Shown: positions 13,024-56,741 of the stretch, in pieces
Layout of the letters: each line of letters starts with the position of its first letter
Position numbering within the stretch: position 1 is the first letter of the stretch
Assembly: GCF_035594125.1 (NCBI RefSeq)
Contig: NC_087178.1
Coordinates: 7,786,001 to 7,850,000, forward strand
DNA length: 64,000 nt
Reading direction: 5' to 3'
Source of the DNA: Scylla paramamosain
Lineage: Eukaryota > Arthropoda > Malacostraca > Decapoda > Portunidae
Translations under genes and position numbers: made by a program
The notes under the pieces: model-generated
Seen by the model: only the letters and a program-made list of their open reading frames with translations
What the model was told of the DNA's origin: nothing
Databases searched by the model: none

Positions 13024-15103
13024 TTTTCCTTGGAATGACTACTGCTTCCGTGTCAGAGACCCGTGTTTGTGTGCTGAGCGCATAACAGAGGTGATAGTGT
13101 CTGGCATGGAGGCGTACATTCCTCACTCTTTTTCTCGTCCTAAAGCTTCTAAACTTTGGTTTAACACAGCTTGTTCTCGTGCTATACATGATAGAGAGGT
13201 GGCCCACAAAAGGTACTTAAGCCTTCCATCACCAGAATCTCATGCACTTTATATTTCTGCCCGGAACCATGCCAAGTCTGTTCTCTAACTAGCCAAAAAC
13301 TCCTTCATTAACAGAAAATGTCAAAACCTTTCAAGATCTAACTCCCCTCGTGATTTCTGGCATCTAGCCAAAAATATCTCCAATAACTTTGCTTCTTCTT
13401 CTTTCCCTCCTCTACTTCAACCAGATGGCACCACTGCTTTCACATATATTTCTAAAGCTGAACTCTTTGCTCAAACCTTTGCTAAAAACTCTACCATGGA
13501 CGATTCTGGGCTTATTCCTCCCTCCCCTCCACCCTCTGACTACTTCATGCCACGTATTAAAATTCTTCGCAATGATGTTTTCCATGCCCTCGCTGGCCTA
13601 AACCCTCGGAAGGCTTATGGACCTGATGGGGTCCCTCCTATTGTTCTCCAAAACTGTGCCTCCGTGCTTGCACCTTGCCTAGTCAAACTCTTTCAGCTCT
13701 GTTTGTCAACATCTACCTTTCCTTCTTGCTGGAAGTTTGCCTACATTCAACCTGTTCCTAAAAAGGGTGACCGTTCTAATCCCTCAAACTACCGTCCTAT
13801 TGCTTTAATTTCCTGCCTATCTAAAGTTTTTGAGTTTATCCTCAACAGGAAGATTCTTAAACATCTATCACTTCACAACCTTCTATCTAATCGCCAGTAT
13901 GGGTTCCGTCAAGGCCGCTCTACTGGTGATCTTCTGGCTTTCCTTACTGAGTCTTGGTCATCCTCTTTTAGAGATTTTGGTGAAACTTTTGCTGTTGCCT
14001 TGGACATATCAAAAGCTTTTGATAGAGTCTGGCACAAAGCTTTGATTTCCAAACTACCCTCCTACGGTTTCTATCCTTCTCTCTGTAACTTAATCTCAAG
14101 TTTCCTTTCTGACCGTTCTATTGCTGCTGTGGTAGACGGTCACTGTTCTTCTCCTAAATCTATTAACAGTGGTGTTCCTCAGGGTTCTGTCCTGTCACCA
14201 ACTCTCTTCTTATTATTCATTAATGATCTTCTAAACCAAACTTCTTGTCCTATCCACTCCTACGCTGATGATACCACCCTGCACTTTTCCACGTTTTTTC
14301 ATAGACGTCCAACCCTTCAGGAAGTAAACATATCACGCAGGGAAGCCACAGAACGCCTGACTTCTGATCTTTCTAAAATTTCTGATTGGGACAGAGCAAA
14401 CTTGGTATTGTTCAATGCCTCAAAAACTCAATTCCTCCATCTATCAACTCGACACAACCTTTCAGACAACTATCCCCTCTTCTTCAATGACACTCACCTG
14501 TCCCCCTCTTCTACACTGAACATCCTCGGTCTGTCCTTTACTTATAATCTGAACTGGAAACTTCACATCTCATCTCTAGCTAAAACAGCTTCTATGAAGT
14601 GAGGTGTTCTGAGACGTCTCCGCCAGTTTTTCTCACCCCACCAGCTGCTAACTCTGTACAAGGGCCTTATCCGTCCATGTATGGAGTATGCTTCACATGT
14701 CTGGGGGGGTTCCACTCATGCTGCTCTTCTAGACAGGGTGGAATCAAAAGCTTTTCGTCTCATCAACTCCTCTCCACTAACTGACTGTCTTCAGCCTCTC
14801 TCTCACCGCCGCAATGTTGCATATCTATCTGTCTTCTACCGCTATTTTCATGCTAACTGCTCTTCTGATCTTGCTAACTGCATGCCTCCCCTCCTTCCGC
14901 GGCCTCTCTGCACAAGACTTTCTTCTTTCTCTCACCCCTATTCTGTCCACCTCTCTAACGCAAGAGTTAACCAGTATTCTCAATCATTCATCCCTTTCTC
15001 TGGTAAACTCTGGAACTGCCTGCCTGCTTCTGTATTTCCACCTTCCTATGACTTGAATTCCTTCAAGAGGGAGGTTTCAAGATACTTATCCACCAATTTT
15101 TGA
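13024..15103 (+). pseudogene. LINE copy 1: reverse transcriptase half, two stops
   Basis: Continuing in the shifted frame, the sequence encodes the reverse transcriptase: a KKGDRSNPSNYRPIALIS block, a GFRQGRSTGD block, GVPQGSVLSPTLF, and the catalytic YADD at 14,261-14,272, then a thumb/C-terminal region ending at 15,101-15,103. A TAA at 13,286-13,288 (CAA in copy 2) and a TGA at 14,600-14,602 (TTA in copy 2) interrupt it. The longest intact part is 13,496-14,602. Confidence 0.88.
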
Positions 15104-15209
15104 CCACTGCCTTGACCCTTTTACGGGACTGGCATTTCAGTGGGCATTTTTTTTATTGATTTTTGTTGCCCTTGGCCAGTGTCTTTCTTACATAAAAAAA
15201 AAAAAAAAA

Positions 15210-15936
15210 GTGATGATGACACAAACATCTGATTCTCGTCCACTGATCAGCGGAGTGTTGATGCAACACAACGCCGCGTTACAGAGACAGAACACTTCGC
15301 CTGCTGAGATGTAAATAAAAGCAACTTCAACGGGGAATTTCAGAAATAACAAGACAACATTATCAGGCAACACCTCTGGCTCACTCCGAGAATGTTTTCC
15401 CATGGAGCGTCGAGTGTATCCAAGCACCGCGACGGTAAATGAGGGTGCGCTGCTTGCTGCCTCGGGTCGCGGGTCGTATATTTACATCACCACATTGCAA
15501 ACTCTTCCCACCACATAAATATTTGGTGAGGGCACGTGCACCATGGAACACGTCACACACGGCCAGCCCGTTACTCATGCGGTCAGGCCAGCAGGCTAGC
15601 ACACCAAGGAGGTCTCGGGGCTCTTCTCTCCACCCTCCCTCAGCCTCGGGGAAAATATAACACGCTTTCTTTTAATCACATGCTTGCACCGACTGTACAT
15701 CCCAAGGGGGTATTGCCCATTTCACACCTGTGGAGGGTGGTGGGGAGGGGGGGAAGAGGCACCGGATGTGAATTTCTTGCAGTAAACACGCTTACTTCAT
15801 TGCCGCTCAACACTTGTCACAAACTGGGACCCCTTCCTCTGCACAATGATTTCCGCCACACTCGACCTTCAGGCTTGACTTAACGCACACCGCAGCGTGT
15901 GTACAATGCGTGGTTACGTTATGACAAGAACCCCTG

Positions 15937-15939
<3 letters not shown>
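15210..15939. other. Intergenic, GC-richer, no gene recognised
   Basis: Around 15,400-15,900 the base composition is more GC-rich and CpG-containing than average. Open frames on both strands are short and overlap one another without recognisable domains. Nothing else is supportable here. Confidence 0.3.
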
Positions 15940-16008
<69 letters not shown>

Positions 16009-16370
16009 TTCCATCGTAAATAAGCATCAAGGCATACAAAGCATTAGTAGGTAAAAAAAAAATCCCTGAACAATGGACAGTCCCAAGCTTTCATCTCTTG
16101 CGGGATCATTTTGACTTTTCCTTCAAGATGACGCAGCCTTACATAAACACGAACTAGACACAGCTTCATACTGAAACCACACACTGCCAACCAATGTTCT
16201 TTGATATGAACACGACGGTAGCTGCTAAACAAAATGTGAAACAAACATTTGACGACCTGTCACTGGTGACAACATCATGTAATGTTGCAAGTGTAAAGAG
16301 TCGAAAGTCAAGCTTGAAGGAAGAAATTCAAAACAGACGTGCAAAGCTTCCCAAACACTTCGCAACATAA

Positions 16371-16460
<90 letters not shown>

Positions 16461-16468
16461 ATGCCGTA

Positions 16469-16521
<53 letters not shown>

Positions 16522-16522
16522 C
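15940..16522. repeat. (GA)n, (GA)n-(CA)n microsatellites
   Basis: GA array 15,940-16,005, then GA 16,375-16,457 and CA 16,470-16,522 separated by 12 bp. The 350 bp between the arrays shows no gene. Confidence 0.95.
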
Positions 16523-17354
16523 TGTCTTGACTGTACATACAAGCTGGTTCTTCTCCCTCTTACTCTTTCTTTCCATTGAATGCTGAAACATCTCATCGTG
16601 TGTTTCAGTAAACGCGTGAAAGAAATAATTTAAAGAATGTCACTTCACTCACCGTCGCCCTTTCCTTTCCTTCTCCTTGACTCGCATTACAGTCACCCAA
16701 GAAGTTAAATATCATGGCTCGTCTTCAGCCACTCACTCTGGAAAATAAACAATTAACCATATTTATTTTCTGATCCCGGATACAGCAAGTAATATAGGCA
16801 TAATTATTTGTAGGCATATGACACTGGTGGCTGGACAAGGGAAAGAAATGTAGAAAGCTAGGTTTGTACTAGGAACAGCCTGATGCGCCGTACCGGGGAA
16901 AAGGAAAAACAAGGAGGTTTGTAGGTGAGTATAATTGAAAGAACAGATGACACCAGGATGGACACTTAAAAGACATTTTAATCTGAAACCATCCATGAAA
17001 GGAGTTTTTTTTTTTTTTCCATCGGCAGTTAAATTTTATGGATTATCAAACCTCATTGTTAAAACAGGCAAGGATGTAGCGATCTCTTGAGGAAAGAAAG
17101 CTCTGGGGAACGACGATATTACGCGACTTACTATGTATGTGCCTTACATTATCATTCCCTTACAATCAGAAGTAAAAAAGTTCAGTCATGTTACTTAACA
17201 TGAAACCCTATGCGCAGTAAGAGCGACTGTGCCCTAAACTCAATCCTCAGACCCTAATCCTCGCTCAATAACAAGGAGCATCTGCCAAATATGACCCGTA
17301 AAGCCACTATGCAAGCAATCACAGGAAATCATCCCTCCACACGGCTACTTTAAC

Positions 17355-17580
17355 CATGACTCTCCATATCCCTTCCTCGATGTGTCTGTCACCATTCGTC
17401 AGCATTTCCAGGATGGTTCAGCGCTTCATAGTTCCTCTCAGCAGATTTACAGCATGTAGCAGAAAGCCTCCCTTCTATATGACTACTGTAATCATGACTC
17501 TCCACTTCCCTTCCTCACTGTGTCCGTCAGCATTCGTCAGCATTTCCAGGGTGGTACAACTCTTCATGTTTCCCTTCAGG
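17355..17580. repeat. Tandem duplication, period 138 bp
   Basis: CATGACTCTCC occurs at 17,355 and 17,493. Each is followed by CCCTTCCTC, a GTCAGCATTTCCAGG string and TTCATGTT/TTCATAGTT. The copies agree over about 85 bp with roughly a tenth of positions changed. Confidence 0.75.
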
Positions 17581-18135
17581 ATTAATTTACAGTGTGTCGA
17601 TAATGTTGAAATAACTGTACCGTTTACATCTACGCTAGGTCAGATCAGTTAAGGTTTAGATTCATTAACTTCATTAGCTTCACAGCTGATTCTCTCATTA
17701 TGTAGATCACAATTTGAAATAAGTATATTTAGTTCGTCTCAAAATTAGTAGGCTAAAGTTACTTCTAAAATCCCCAGCTTTTTTTTTTTTTTTTTTTTTT
17801 TTTGCTGTAGATTTGCCATTAACATAATAATAACCTGAGAAACCTTAATACATACCAACAGCCTGTCATACCCCAGCTGAAGCAACACAGACCATGCAAC
17901 CCACACACTCAGAATCAATGTCTACCTATCAGTGGAAGAATGCATATTGACACACATAAGAAGGGCAACTCAAAAGGAAATTTCATTAACTCACTGAGCT
18001 CACGTCCGATTCCATTCGTGTTGTGTGACTCCATGTTGGCTGATCTAAGGCGGAACACTTAAAACACTCAGCAAATTAACTGCAAATGATGCATCTACTG
18101 TATATTGGTGAAAGTGTCTCCATATATCGATATTT

Positions 18136-18138
<3 letters not shown>

Positions 18139-18205
<67 letters not shown>

Positions 18206-18275
18206 ACATGTGATACTGCATGAGAAAAGAACAGTGACAACCAAGTTTCCTCACAATTCGTCTAAGATAGTGTGT

Positions 18276-18313
<38 letters not shown>
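18139..18313. repeat. (CT)n and (GT)n microsatellites
   Basis: CT array 18,139-18,203 and GT array about 18,270-18,313, 67 bp apart, about 280 bp upstream of the presumed Miro first exon. Confidence 0.95.
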
Positions 18314-18314
<1 letters not shown>

Positions 18315-18590
18315 CTCACGTCACCTTATGTATGCAAAATAGCGAATCAACACAATTAATATTCTACTAACAGCACACATGTCCTAAAAAATGCCAGTAA
18401 TGGAGGAATTATCAAGATTCTCCACATGGTTATTCTGAAATATTACTTGGATACAGATGTATTCCTTCTTAACACAGCATGACTTTGTGACCTTGAACAT
18501 TGGACGACCGATGAGGAATGAAAAGATAAGAAGATGCTGGTGGAGGAAGATGAGAGGAAGAATCAAGAGAGAGAGAGAGAGAGAGAGAAA

Positions 18591-18740
18591 ACGAAAGGGA
18601 CGCTCGGCCAGGCTCGCGTGTCACCGGCGGGGCATTGTGGGAATATCGACGTTTTGCTTCTGCTATCAGCTGATTTGAGAGAGCGTTGTTTACCTGCCGA
18701 GGACCATCAGGGCTACCAGTATATTCTGCATGACTACGAG
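18591..18740 (+). promoter_or_regulatory. Candidate Miro promoter-proximal 5'UTR exon
   Basis: A CpG-containing segment ends in ACTACGAG followed by a good donor (GTATGT at 18,741). The Miro start codon lies five bases inside an exon that begins at 20,177 after a TTTCAG acceptor, so a non-coding first exon must exist upstream and this is the best placed candidate. The ATG at 18,730 would be out of frame with Miro after splicing. The left boundary is approximate and the pairing with 20,177 is an inference. Confidence 0.35.
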
Positions 18741-19722
18741 GTATGTATGGTGCCTGGTGGAGGAACGTCTGTCTGTAGAGTGTGAGGGGGCGGAGCAGGG
18801 ACGAGACGGAGCCCTGGTGAGTGTGGCACCGAGGAAGGCCGAGTGCCAGGGAGGTGAGAGGACTGGCACCCGGCGTCTTGTCCAGGAACCGTCACCCCGC
18901 CACACCTGCCACTCCTAATGACTAGCACTGCTTCATGATTGATGTGGTGATGGTTAGCCATGCACGGGAGTTGATGCCAGGTTGTGTGAGTGTGTGTGTG
19001 CCCGCCTTGGTGACTGACAGCTTGTTCCTTGTATTTTATTTGTGTTTTTCATGCCACAGAGTTATTTGTGTGTATTTGCATTCATGAAGAGGAGTAGCAA
19101 GGGTGAAAGAATGCCTCTTTTTCAGGGTCATAAGTATGTAAGTTGACTGGAAGGTCAGTTGAGCTTTACAAGAGAGCTCTTAAGCAGATTAGACTTACCA
19201 CTTCTCCTGAGACAGTCAAGTGGGCATATCTCTTGGACTGCTAATGACAACATGACGTCACTGTATTTGAGTAGTCTTGTTGAGTAAGACTTGAATTTCT
19301 TGCCTTTTCCAAGTTGGTGGATGATAATATTTTCTGGCAGATTTCATTGAGTTTTAAATTAATCTCCTACCCATTTCCTCCTCAAATCAGTATTTTATTA
19401 TGTTATGCCCACTTCTGAAAAGTAACGATTTGCAAAAAATAAATAAAAGTAATCAATAAATGCAAAACACCCAATTCTGCCAAAAGAAAGATATTTTCGT
19501 CCACAAAAAGACACACAATATTGTGTTGCTGTGCTCTGATCACTCACTACAGAATGTTCCACTGGTCTCATGCCACAGGACTGTTGGATGTTAAACCAAA
19601 TTCAACCAATTTTAATTAAACCTTATCTAACATAACTAAACTTAACAGAACCTAATGAAACCTAATCTTACCTGAACCTAACCTAATGAAACTAAACTTA
19701 ACCTCCTGACATGGTCTTGTCT

Positions 19723-19899
19723 GATTGACTATCTTTTTCTCTTCCCTTCTCCTTTTCACTCTTATATCTATCCTAAATCTTGATTGACTATCTTTTTCTC
19801 TTCCCTTCTCCTTTTCACTCTTATATCTATCCTAAATCTTGATTGACTATCTTTTTCTCTTCCCTTCTCCTTTTCACTCTTATATCTATCCTAAATCTT
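19723..19899. repeat. Three exact tandem copies of a 59-bp unit
   Basis: Copies at 19,723-19,781, 19,782-19,840 and 19,841-19,899 begin GATTGACTATC and end CTAAATCTT and look identical base for base. They are pyrimidine-rich (TTTTTCTCTTCCC) and lie in the candidate first intron of Miro, about 280 bp upstream of the start-codon exon. Identity implies recent amplification. Confidence 0.95.
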
Positions 19900-20136
19900 T
19901 CTTGTTCTGGTTTTGGGAGAATTATTACAGATAATCCTTTTGTGGGTTAACTCCTATTTGAAACAAACAAGAGATGTGTCATGCACATGATTTAAATGGA
20001 GGAAAGTGGACAGGAGTTGGATAGATTTTCAGGGAAGACTACTGAGGATTGACCCCCAAGATAACTACTGTGATACACTATCGATAATATACTGCTACTT
20101 TAAAGTGAAAACTCGCTGTAAGTATTTGATATTTAG

Positions 20137-31918
<11,782 letters not shown>

Positions 31919-32584
31919 TTTTCTCTTCTAGTTTGCTGGGTCTCAAGACTTGCTACTGGGATTGGGATACAGTGGCTCATATAAATAGAAATTCTTGAGC
32001 TTGTTAGTGTGCAGATATGCTGCCAGCATACTGAATACGCTCTATTTATTGCTATAGCATCTTTTGTATAAAGGAATCATTACTGTTAATAAGTAAAGTG
32101 AAGCAAAGTATTTTTTTAGGTAATTGTTATCTATAATGGAAGTGCATGTATTTTATATTAGGCATCATTACCTATATTCTTGGTCAATTTTATTTATGAA
32201 TACTGAACATAAGATGGTTAATAGTGTAAATATCCTTGGTTGCTTGAATACTATTCTAATCTTCCTCAATATAACATTTGTCATGTTCATTGTGGTTGCC
32301 GATTGTCTTAGTTCATAATATTATCCTCTTGTGAAATTTAAATATGGCTTTTATCACAGTAAAATCTTGAATCAATTTCACAATTGCCATTTATTTTTGT
32401 GGCATAATCAGAGTTTGATTTCTATACATGTATATATCTTATTTTTCTGACCACATATCCATCTATCTATCTATCCCTCATTTTTATTATTTATACATCT
32501 GTTCAGGTACTACATGTTTCTTGGGACTCCTTTGAGGGTAATGAGCTTTGTCAGAGGCCTCCTGTACAGTCCGGACACTTTATC

Positions 32585-32967
<383 letters not shown>

Positions 32968-35585
32968 CATCTGTATAGCTGTTCACATATTTTATTGGCA
33001 TCACTATTAAGTAACAGATCAGCTCTTTTAGCCAGTTTTGTAATTTCAGAATATTTAGAAAATTGTTATTCCAGATAGAAACCACCTATATCTATTATTT
33101 TGTCAATTCACTACATAAGTATCGGAAAAATGTGCAGCTTTTTATATGACTCCTGGCCTTCTGTGAGAGGTGACCGCATATAACACTCGAGATTGGTACT
33201 GGTGGCTCAATTCATACAAGTCCTCTTTACCCTTGCTAACTGAAATTATTTCCAAATTTCATGTTTTTATTATTGAATTATGGAAGGGGAGACTTACTTG
33301 TTTAATTTGGTATTTTTTTTACATTTCTCAACCATGCTCTTGCTGCATCAAGTAGGGTGACTTGTATGTGTGTTAGAGTGTCACAAAGGAATACTCTTGT
33401 AAATTTTGTTAGTAAGGAGATGTGCAGCATTATTCCATTAAATTTTGTCAAGAAAAATGTACTTATTTCATAGTTGTGTGCCGTATGAAAATACAACTTG
33501 TGAGGAAAAATTGTTGGGATGCAGTTTGTATTCTCACATTGAGGAGGAGGGAAATCTTGTAATCAGCTCATTGTACATATGATCTCCAAGCATCATATTG
33601 CAATCATAGAATTAATTATGCCATTTGAATAGTAGTTTTTATTTCCTTTGATTTATTTTATCTCATGATATGACATATAACTTGTATAAACTGAAATTTT
33701 TACTGACTATATTCATGGGTGCTCAACATTAGGGCAGATCTTACTTGAATTCCTGCCCTTTGCCAGGTTGTGAGGAAGCTGCCTGGGAGTGACTCAAGGG
33801 TGCAAGTTGAATCAGGATGTGGGGGCTGCTGTGCCTCCTGATTGCCTCAACATGCCTGTCTGCTCTGAAGATTATTTGGAGGCATTTAATTGAAATTATG
33901 TTGAGCAGCTACATATATAACAAACACATCTAATGTATGAAATCCAAGGGAATAAGTTATGAGATGAAAACAAATATTTAACAGGAGAGAACACAAACAC
34001 ATCACACACACATGCGTGCTAGATTTAATCGTGGTGGTGGCTGGTCTTTTCCAGGAGTGATGGTTGGTGTCCTCTACCACTCCTATGCTGCTTCTTATAA
34101 TCATATTCTTTCTCTTTATTCTAGCCAAGAGTGATCCTGGCTTTGAGACCAGCTCACTCTTGTCCATTTTCCACATTTTCAAGCTGACGATGGGATTTCA
34201 CAGGTGTAACACTGATTGATTCAAGTATTTTAAGAGACAGCTGGGTTTCTGTGGATGAAAAGGAGACACCATAGCCTACATGTTTTAGGTATTTTAAGGA
34301 CACCATTCAGTATCACAATATCTGAAGTTATACAGTAATCAGAGAAATTACTAATGTTATGAAAACTTTTATTGTTGGTGACTTGTTCACTGTGGCCTTG
34401 TGGTAGTGCTGACAACTAAAAAGCAAGCCTACGACTGCTTCATTGTTTGGTCAGCATAAGAAATGTGATTTTTTTTTAAATAATACAGACATCCCCTGCC
34501 TTGCCAGAGTAATACATTTCTGAAGAAAACATTCACTGAATGTTATTATTATTAATTACAATCATAGAAATCTTCCAGAATTCCTGATTCAAAAACTTAT
34601 AACTACTTAAAGAAAAATTGAAGTACAATGAGCAAAACATTTCTTGGTAATGAATCTTCTAATAAAGAGAGAGCAAGTACATGTCAGTAATCAGTTTTCC
34701 ATTCATATTGACTCATTAATTACTCAGTATTTTGATCATTTGGCTCAGTCATTCAGTTGTTGACCCACTGTCATTATTACAATCATTATGCATTGTACAT
34801 TGATGCCTACTTTCACAACCAGATGTTCATTATATTTCCTTGAAAAAATGCAGTACTTGTCACAAGATATATGAATGAAGTAAGCTGTACTATTGTATCA
34901 TGTGCTAAATAAGATGTGCAAATCAAGAAGTGATAGAAATTTTAAGTGTTAATTGTTAACTGTGAAGACAAAGAGTGAGGAAATAACAGAGTGCATGAGC
35001 AAAGAATGACAATGTGAGTTGGTCCAATACCATATATCTTCTGAAATGGCATCATCTGAGGATGCATGTTTTCCAGCCTTTCCAACACACAAGCCAACAC
35101 ATCCAAGGACTGTGATGCATGCCTGGCTCTTCCTGTGCTTCTCTAGAAAATCATGGGCAGTAGTTTTTAGCTATCATTATTACTGTTACTATTATCTTCA
35201 TTCATCATCATTTTGAAAGTTAGAATCCAGGTTTACATGAATCAGTCTCTCATTTGATGGTGGCACATCAGGATTGTTATGTGCAACTAATCTCAGTTCT
35301 TTGCTTTTCAAGAGCTCATTCAAAGTCTTCACTTAGTAATACTGCATCAGGTGAACAAATGTGCATCAAGTGGGATCACATAGGCCCATGTCACACAAAC
35401 AAATTTCTTACATCTTTAAGTATTATGTTATCATTTGAAGTATCCTGATGGCTCTATGGAAGCAAATGGGTAGTTGTGTATAATTGTCCTTTTGCTGCCA
35501 GTACATGTATCTTTGTTTTTGTCACCACTATTGGCATCACTTGGTAGCAAGATGCCAGAGAATACTGCTTGTGCTTAATGGCACT

Positions 35586-35743
35586 GTAATGGCTCCTTAC
35601 TTAGAATCGAAATACATCTTTTTGTTTCAAAAGATTCACTGTAATGGCTCCTTACTTAGAAATGTAAATACATCTTTTTGTTTCAAAAGAGTCACTGTAA
35701 TGGCTCCTTACTTAGAAATGTAAATACATCTTTTTGTTTCAAA
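35586..35743. repeat. Three tandem copies of a 55-56 bp unit
   Basis: Copies at 35,586-35,640, 35,641-35,696 and 35,697-about 35,743 each begin GTAATGGCTCCTTACTTAGA and contain ATACATCTTTTTGTTTCAAA. Copies 2 and 3 are nearly identical and copy 1 differs by a few bases. The region 35,744-38,280 has a short GT run (about 36,410) and no recognisable gene. Confidence 0.92.
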
Positions 35744-38289
35744 TACTCAGATCTCAAGGAATGCCTGTATTATGAAAGACTTGACACGAGCATTATTGAC
35801 ATTACGATACAGTGAAACCTCTATGCAATGAACCGCTATATAACAAATTCTGTATGTGATTACTTTTTAAAAGCAAAATGAACACACATCCACATACCAA
35901 TTCTTTGATCCACACATCTGACAAGTATGTGCAGTGTTTGCAGTTTTGGAGGGAATGTAAACTCTTTCTTACCATCACTTCTTTCCCTCTCCCTCCTCAA
36001 CCTGCCCACACCATTTCAACACCCTACATACATGGCGATGATCAGTCCTGTCTTTCTTGGAGACCAAGATAAGATATGAGGGACTACAGGTGAAAGTATG
36101 CCTGCAGATAGCTTGTCTTGATTATTCACCCTTTAACAAGAATGTTAGCTTAATATATAAATAAATATCTAACAAGTATAGCATGAATATTAGATAATTC
36201 CCTTTTTCTATGATTTTGTTATATAGGAAGAAGGTTCAGCCTCAAATACAAGGAACTTTGGATATAATGACCCAAGACTTCCCTCACCTGGTGCATCACA
36301 GAGGTTTTACTGTATTACAATGGTTCACTGTATAATTACCATACCCATAATGAACATTTGATCATCTTATCTTACTCCAGCATACATTTGTACAAGGTTA
36401 ATTCTGGTGTGTGTGTGTGTGTGTGTGTTCTTAGGACTGGGTGAGCAGGGAATGAATGGGGTGTGATGGTGGTGTTAGCCTGTTATATACATAAATATAT
36501 AAACACACACATTTGAGAAATTATTTAAGTACAAATAAAGACTGAGAAATGCAGCATAAACTTAACCAATTCTGGCACATGGAAATAAATGCAAAGTAAA
36601 TCTGATAATGGGACAGTAGGACTGACACACTAAGAGAATCAGAAGTAGAGATCTGGCATTATTTTAACGGACAAAATTAAGTCAATAATAAAGAATGCCA
36701 AAACACTGTTATATTACTTCAACCTAACAACATTAAACTGATAATAAAGAATGTACAAATACCAATTTTTTTTGCTGACACTTGTGATGAATGCATGTTT
36801 TGTAGACACATGATCTATCACCCTCAGAGATGTCAACCTGATATAAAGACAAATACTTTGTATACTGATTCCAAAGCTCATTGCTGATATTGGGTTAATA
36901 CCAGTACTTCAGTATAATATAAACTTTCTCATCTATCTCTATCTATATAACATGTTGACATTCTCTGCAAAAAGGCATAGCCAAGACAAGGCACTCCCAT
37001 TCAGTCCTGTCTACCAGCACCCTTCATATCTCAACCTCTACATCAACAAACACATACAGGCAGCCGCCAAATATGTAAAATGTTTTTAGAAAACATTGCT
37101 AAAGTAACACACTTTACCATTCTCATTATTTCACTGTCCTAACTGTGCTTCACAATGTCTCATTCATTAGGGCATTTCACACAGTAGATGTAATGTGTAT
37201 CATTTCACTATATTCCTTAAGTACACTGCAGCTTCTTTACAACATAATCATAAAATCAAATTTTACTACCAAAGAACAATACACTTCTCACAAGAGATGT
37301 ACAGTCTACCTTGCATGTGGAGAAAAAATCCTCTTATTTTTAGAAGGAAGAATGATGGTGTTAAACTGGAAATCACTCATCCCAGTAATAAGTTCCATTA
37401 GTTTAATGACAAATTCATGATATCAAAAACAGAAGTTAGGATATTACTGGAGTTGATTTCGCTGATAGCAATAACAGACTCCACACAAATTGGTGAGAAG
37501 AGAGGTACTTTTATGGAAGGAAAACTTTGGTTGATAGTGAGAAAATTTTTGATTAAAATAAAAAGAGGACAAGATGCATAAATCATTCTTAAATCTAGAT
37601 AATCATTGAATGACATTAGCAAAAGAGGAAGGTGTATTGCATTCATGGAAGCTAATGATGAAATAAAGAAAGAACAAACACATACTGAAATAGAAAGCTC
37701 AGTATGCGGATATGATATAAGAATCCATTTCATCAGCTTGACATTTTCCTTTTCCTTCTGTTCATGAATGAACCTGTAGGAGAAATGAAAGCAAAAGCTG
37801 GTAATAACGAGTGTAAATTGGCACAGATGATAATGACCTGGGGGAAATGAATGTGGTACTCTCCCGCAGGTAATGCTAGTGATGGCTGACAGCTAAGATT
37901 TAAAAGCATTTACAGAAAATGTATAAAGTTTAATACTGTTTGTTGAACACGAAATCTGAAAATATGTGCAAATATAAAGCAAAGTGGCAAGTTTGGGAAA
38001 GAAGAGAGTGAGGAAGTTGACTTTACATGTAATGATGAATAATGAAAGGGAATGAGTTGCATTAAACAAATTTGATCTGGTGTAAGCATTGTTGTCTCCC
38101 TCTGAGGACAATGATAGATGTTTGCAAGCAAGAAAAACTGCAGGATCATTAAGATGTGCATGATAAAAGCAAGGAGTAAGAGCAAGGTGTAAAATAACAA
38201 CAATAAAAATAAAATCAAGAACATCACAAAGATATATTCTGGTGAACCTGGAAAATGGAATGAAAAGCAATGGTCAAGGATCTGAGGAA

Positions 38290-38660
38290 TGAAAATGACT
38301 TATCCAAAAAAGTGAATGTTATGTGGAGCAATGAAAGAATATACATATATGTAGATAGATGGTTTGGTTGTCTTTTCAGAGAGGGTGGCAATGTGGAGCA
38401 GAGAAGTGGTAGAGTGTAATATCCTGAGATGGTCTGGTGACTGAGAGGGAGTGAATATGAATGAAATCATATAGAGAAGAATCAACAGCTAAGTAAATGC
38501 TTTAGATGTGACAGAAAGACCCAAAGTAAAATAAGAGTGTATGAGGCAAAGAGAATGAGAGTGCAAGAAAACTATCATACACATACGATGTGTAGCAGGT
38601 TTAGACTGTTCTGTTGTGGTGGAGCCTAAAAGACATCCAAGGAACAGTGTCAGAAGAGAT
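38290..38660 (+). pseudogene. Strongly decayed LINE RT C-terminal remnant
   Basis: Around 38,403 the frame reads E-V-V-E-C-N-I-L-R-W-S-G-D-stop, matching the W-x-K-R-N-x-L-R-W-F-G-H-V-E-R-M block common in arthropod endonuclease/RT elements. Near 38,590-38,655 a GGTTTAGACTGTTCTG string followed by GGAACAGTG resembles the 3' end of the same kind of element. Several stops and indels. Fainter echoes may reach left to about 37,860. The element lies 3' of the convergent BTAF1 stop. Confidence 0.45.
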
Positions 38661-38828
38661 AGTAAAATAGTAAAATACATCAGAGTCCTGAAAAAAAAAG
38701 TCCTCTCAGAATTACATGTCTTATAATTCACTAAACCCCATCTTCCCCTCTATCACCATTCTTTCCCTCCACTCCCACCAGTCCCTATGCATCCCTTTGT
38801 TGCAGTTCACACTGTAAGGCCTATGTGA

Positions 38829-56496
<17,668 letters not shown>

Positions 56497-56741
56497 CTCA
56501 GTGGGTGTATGGGGTGGGTGGCTCTCATGGGTCAGTGTGGGAGTGTGAGAGGGTGTTTATATGACTCTCAACTCTCACTGCACACTCCTTTGCAACACAG
56601 TACTGCATTTCCTTCCACTTCCTCTCCTCCCCGCACTCAAACACCTCCCCTCACTCCTCCCCTTCACTCACAGCACACAGGACATTTAAATACTCCCACT
56701 TATGAACCATTTAGTAAAAGGCTTTCTAGCACTTAACTCGC

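Larger units (their letters stand above)
11935..15209 (+). mobile_element. Non-LTR retrotransposon (jockey/CR1-like), copy 1, near full length, inactive
   Basis: The 3,275-bp element runs from CTCCCAGTGAGG to a 3' poly(A) tract. A 5' untranslated part of about 200 bp precedes one open reading region that encodes an APE-type endonuclease and then a reverse transcriptase. Copy 2 (25,432-28,709) starts at the same base and is nearly identical, which suggests that this is the natural 5' end. A separate ORF1 is not seen. The poly(A) tail and the single EN-RT protein fit jockey-like elements, but CR1-type relatives cannot be excluded by eye. No clear target-site duplication is visible. Inactivated by a frameshift and two stops (see the parts). 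Confidence 0.9.

Noticed and set aside
19590..19710. CCTAA-rich stretch resembling the arthropod telomere repeat (TTAGG)
   Set aside because: Only scattered AACCTAA-like strings with irregular spacing; not a tandem telomeric array.
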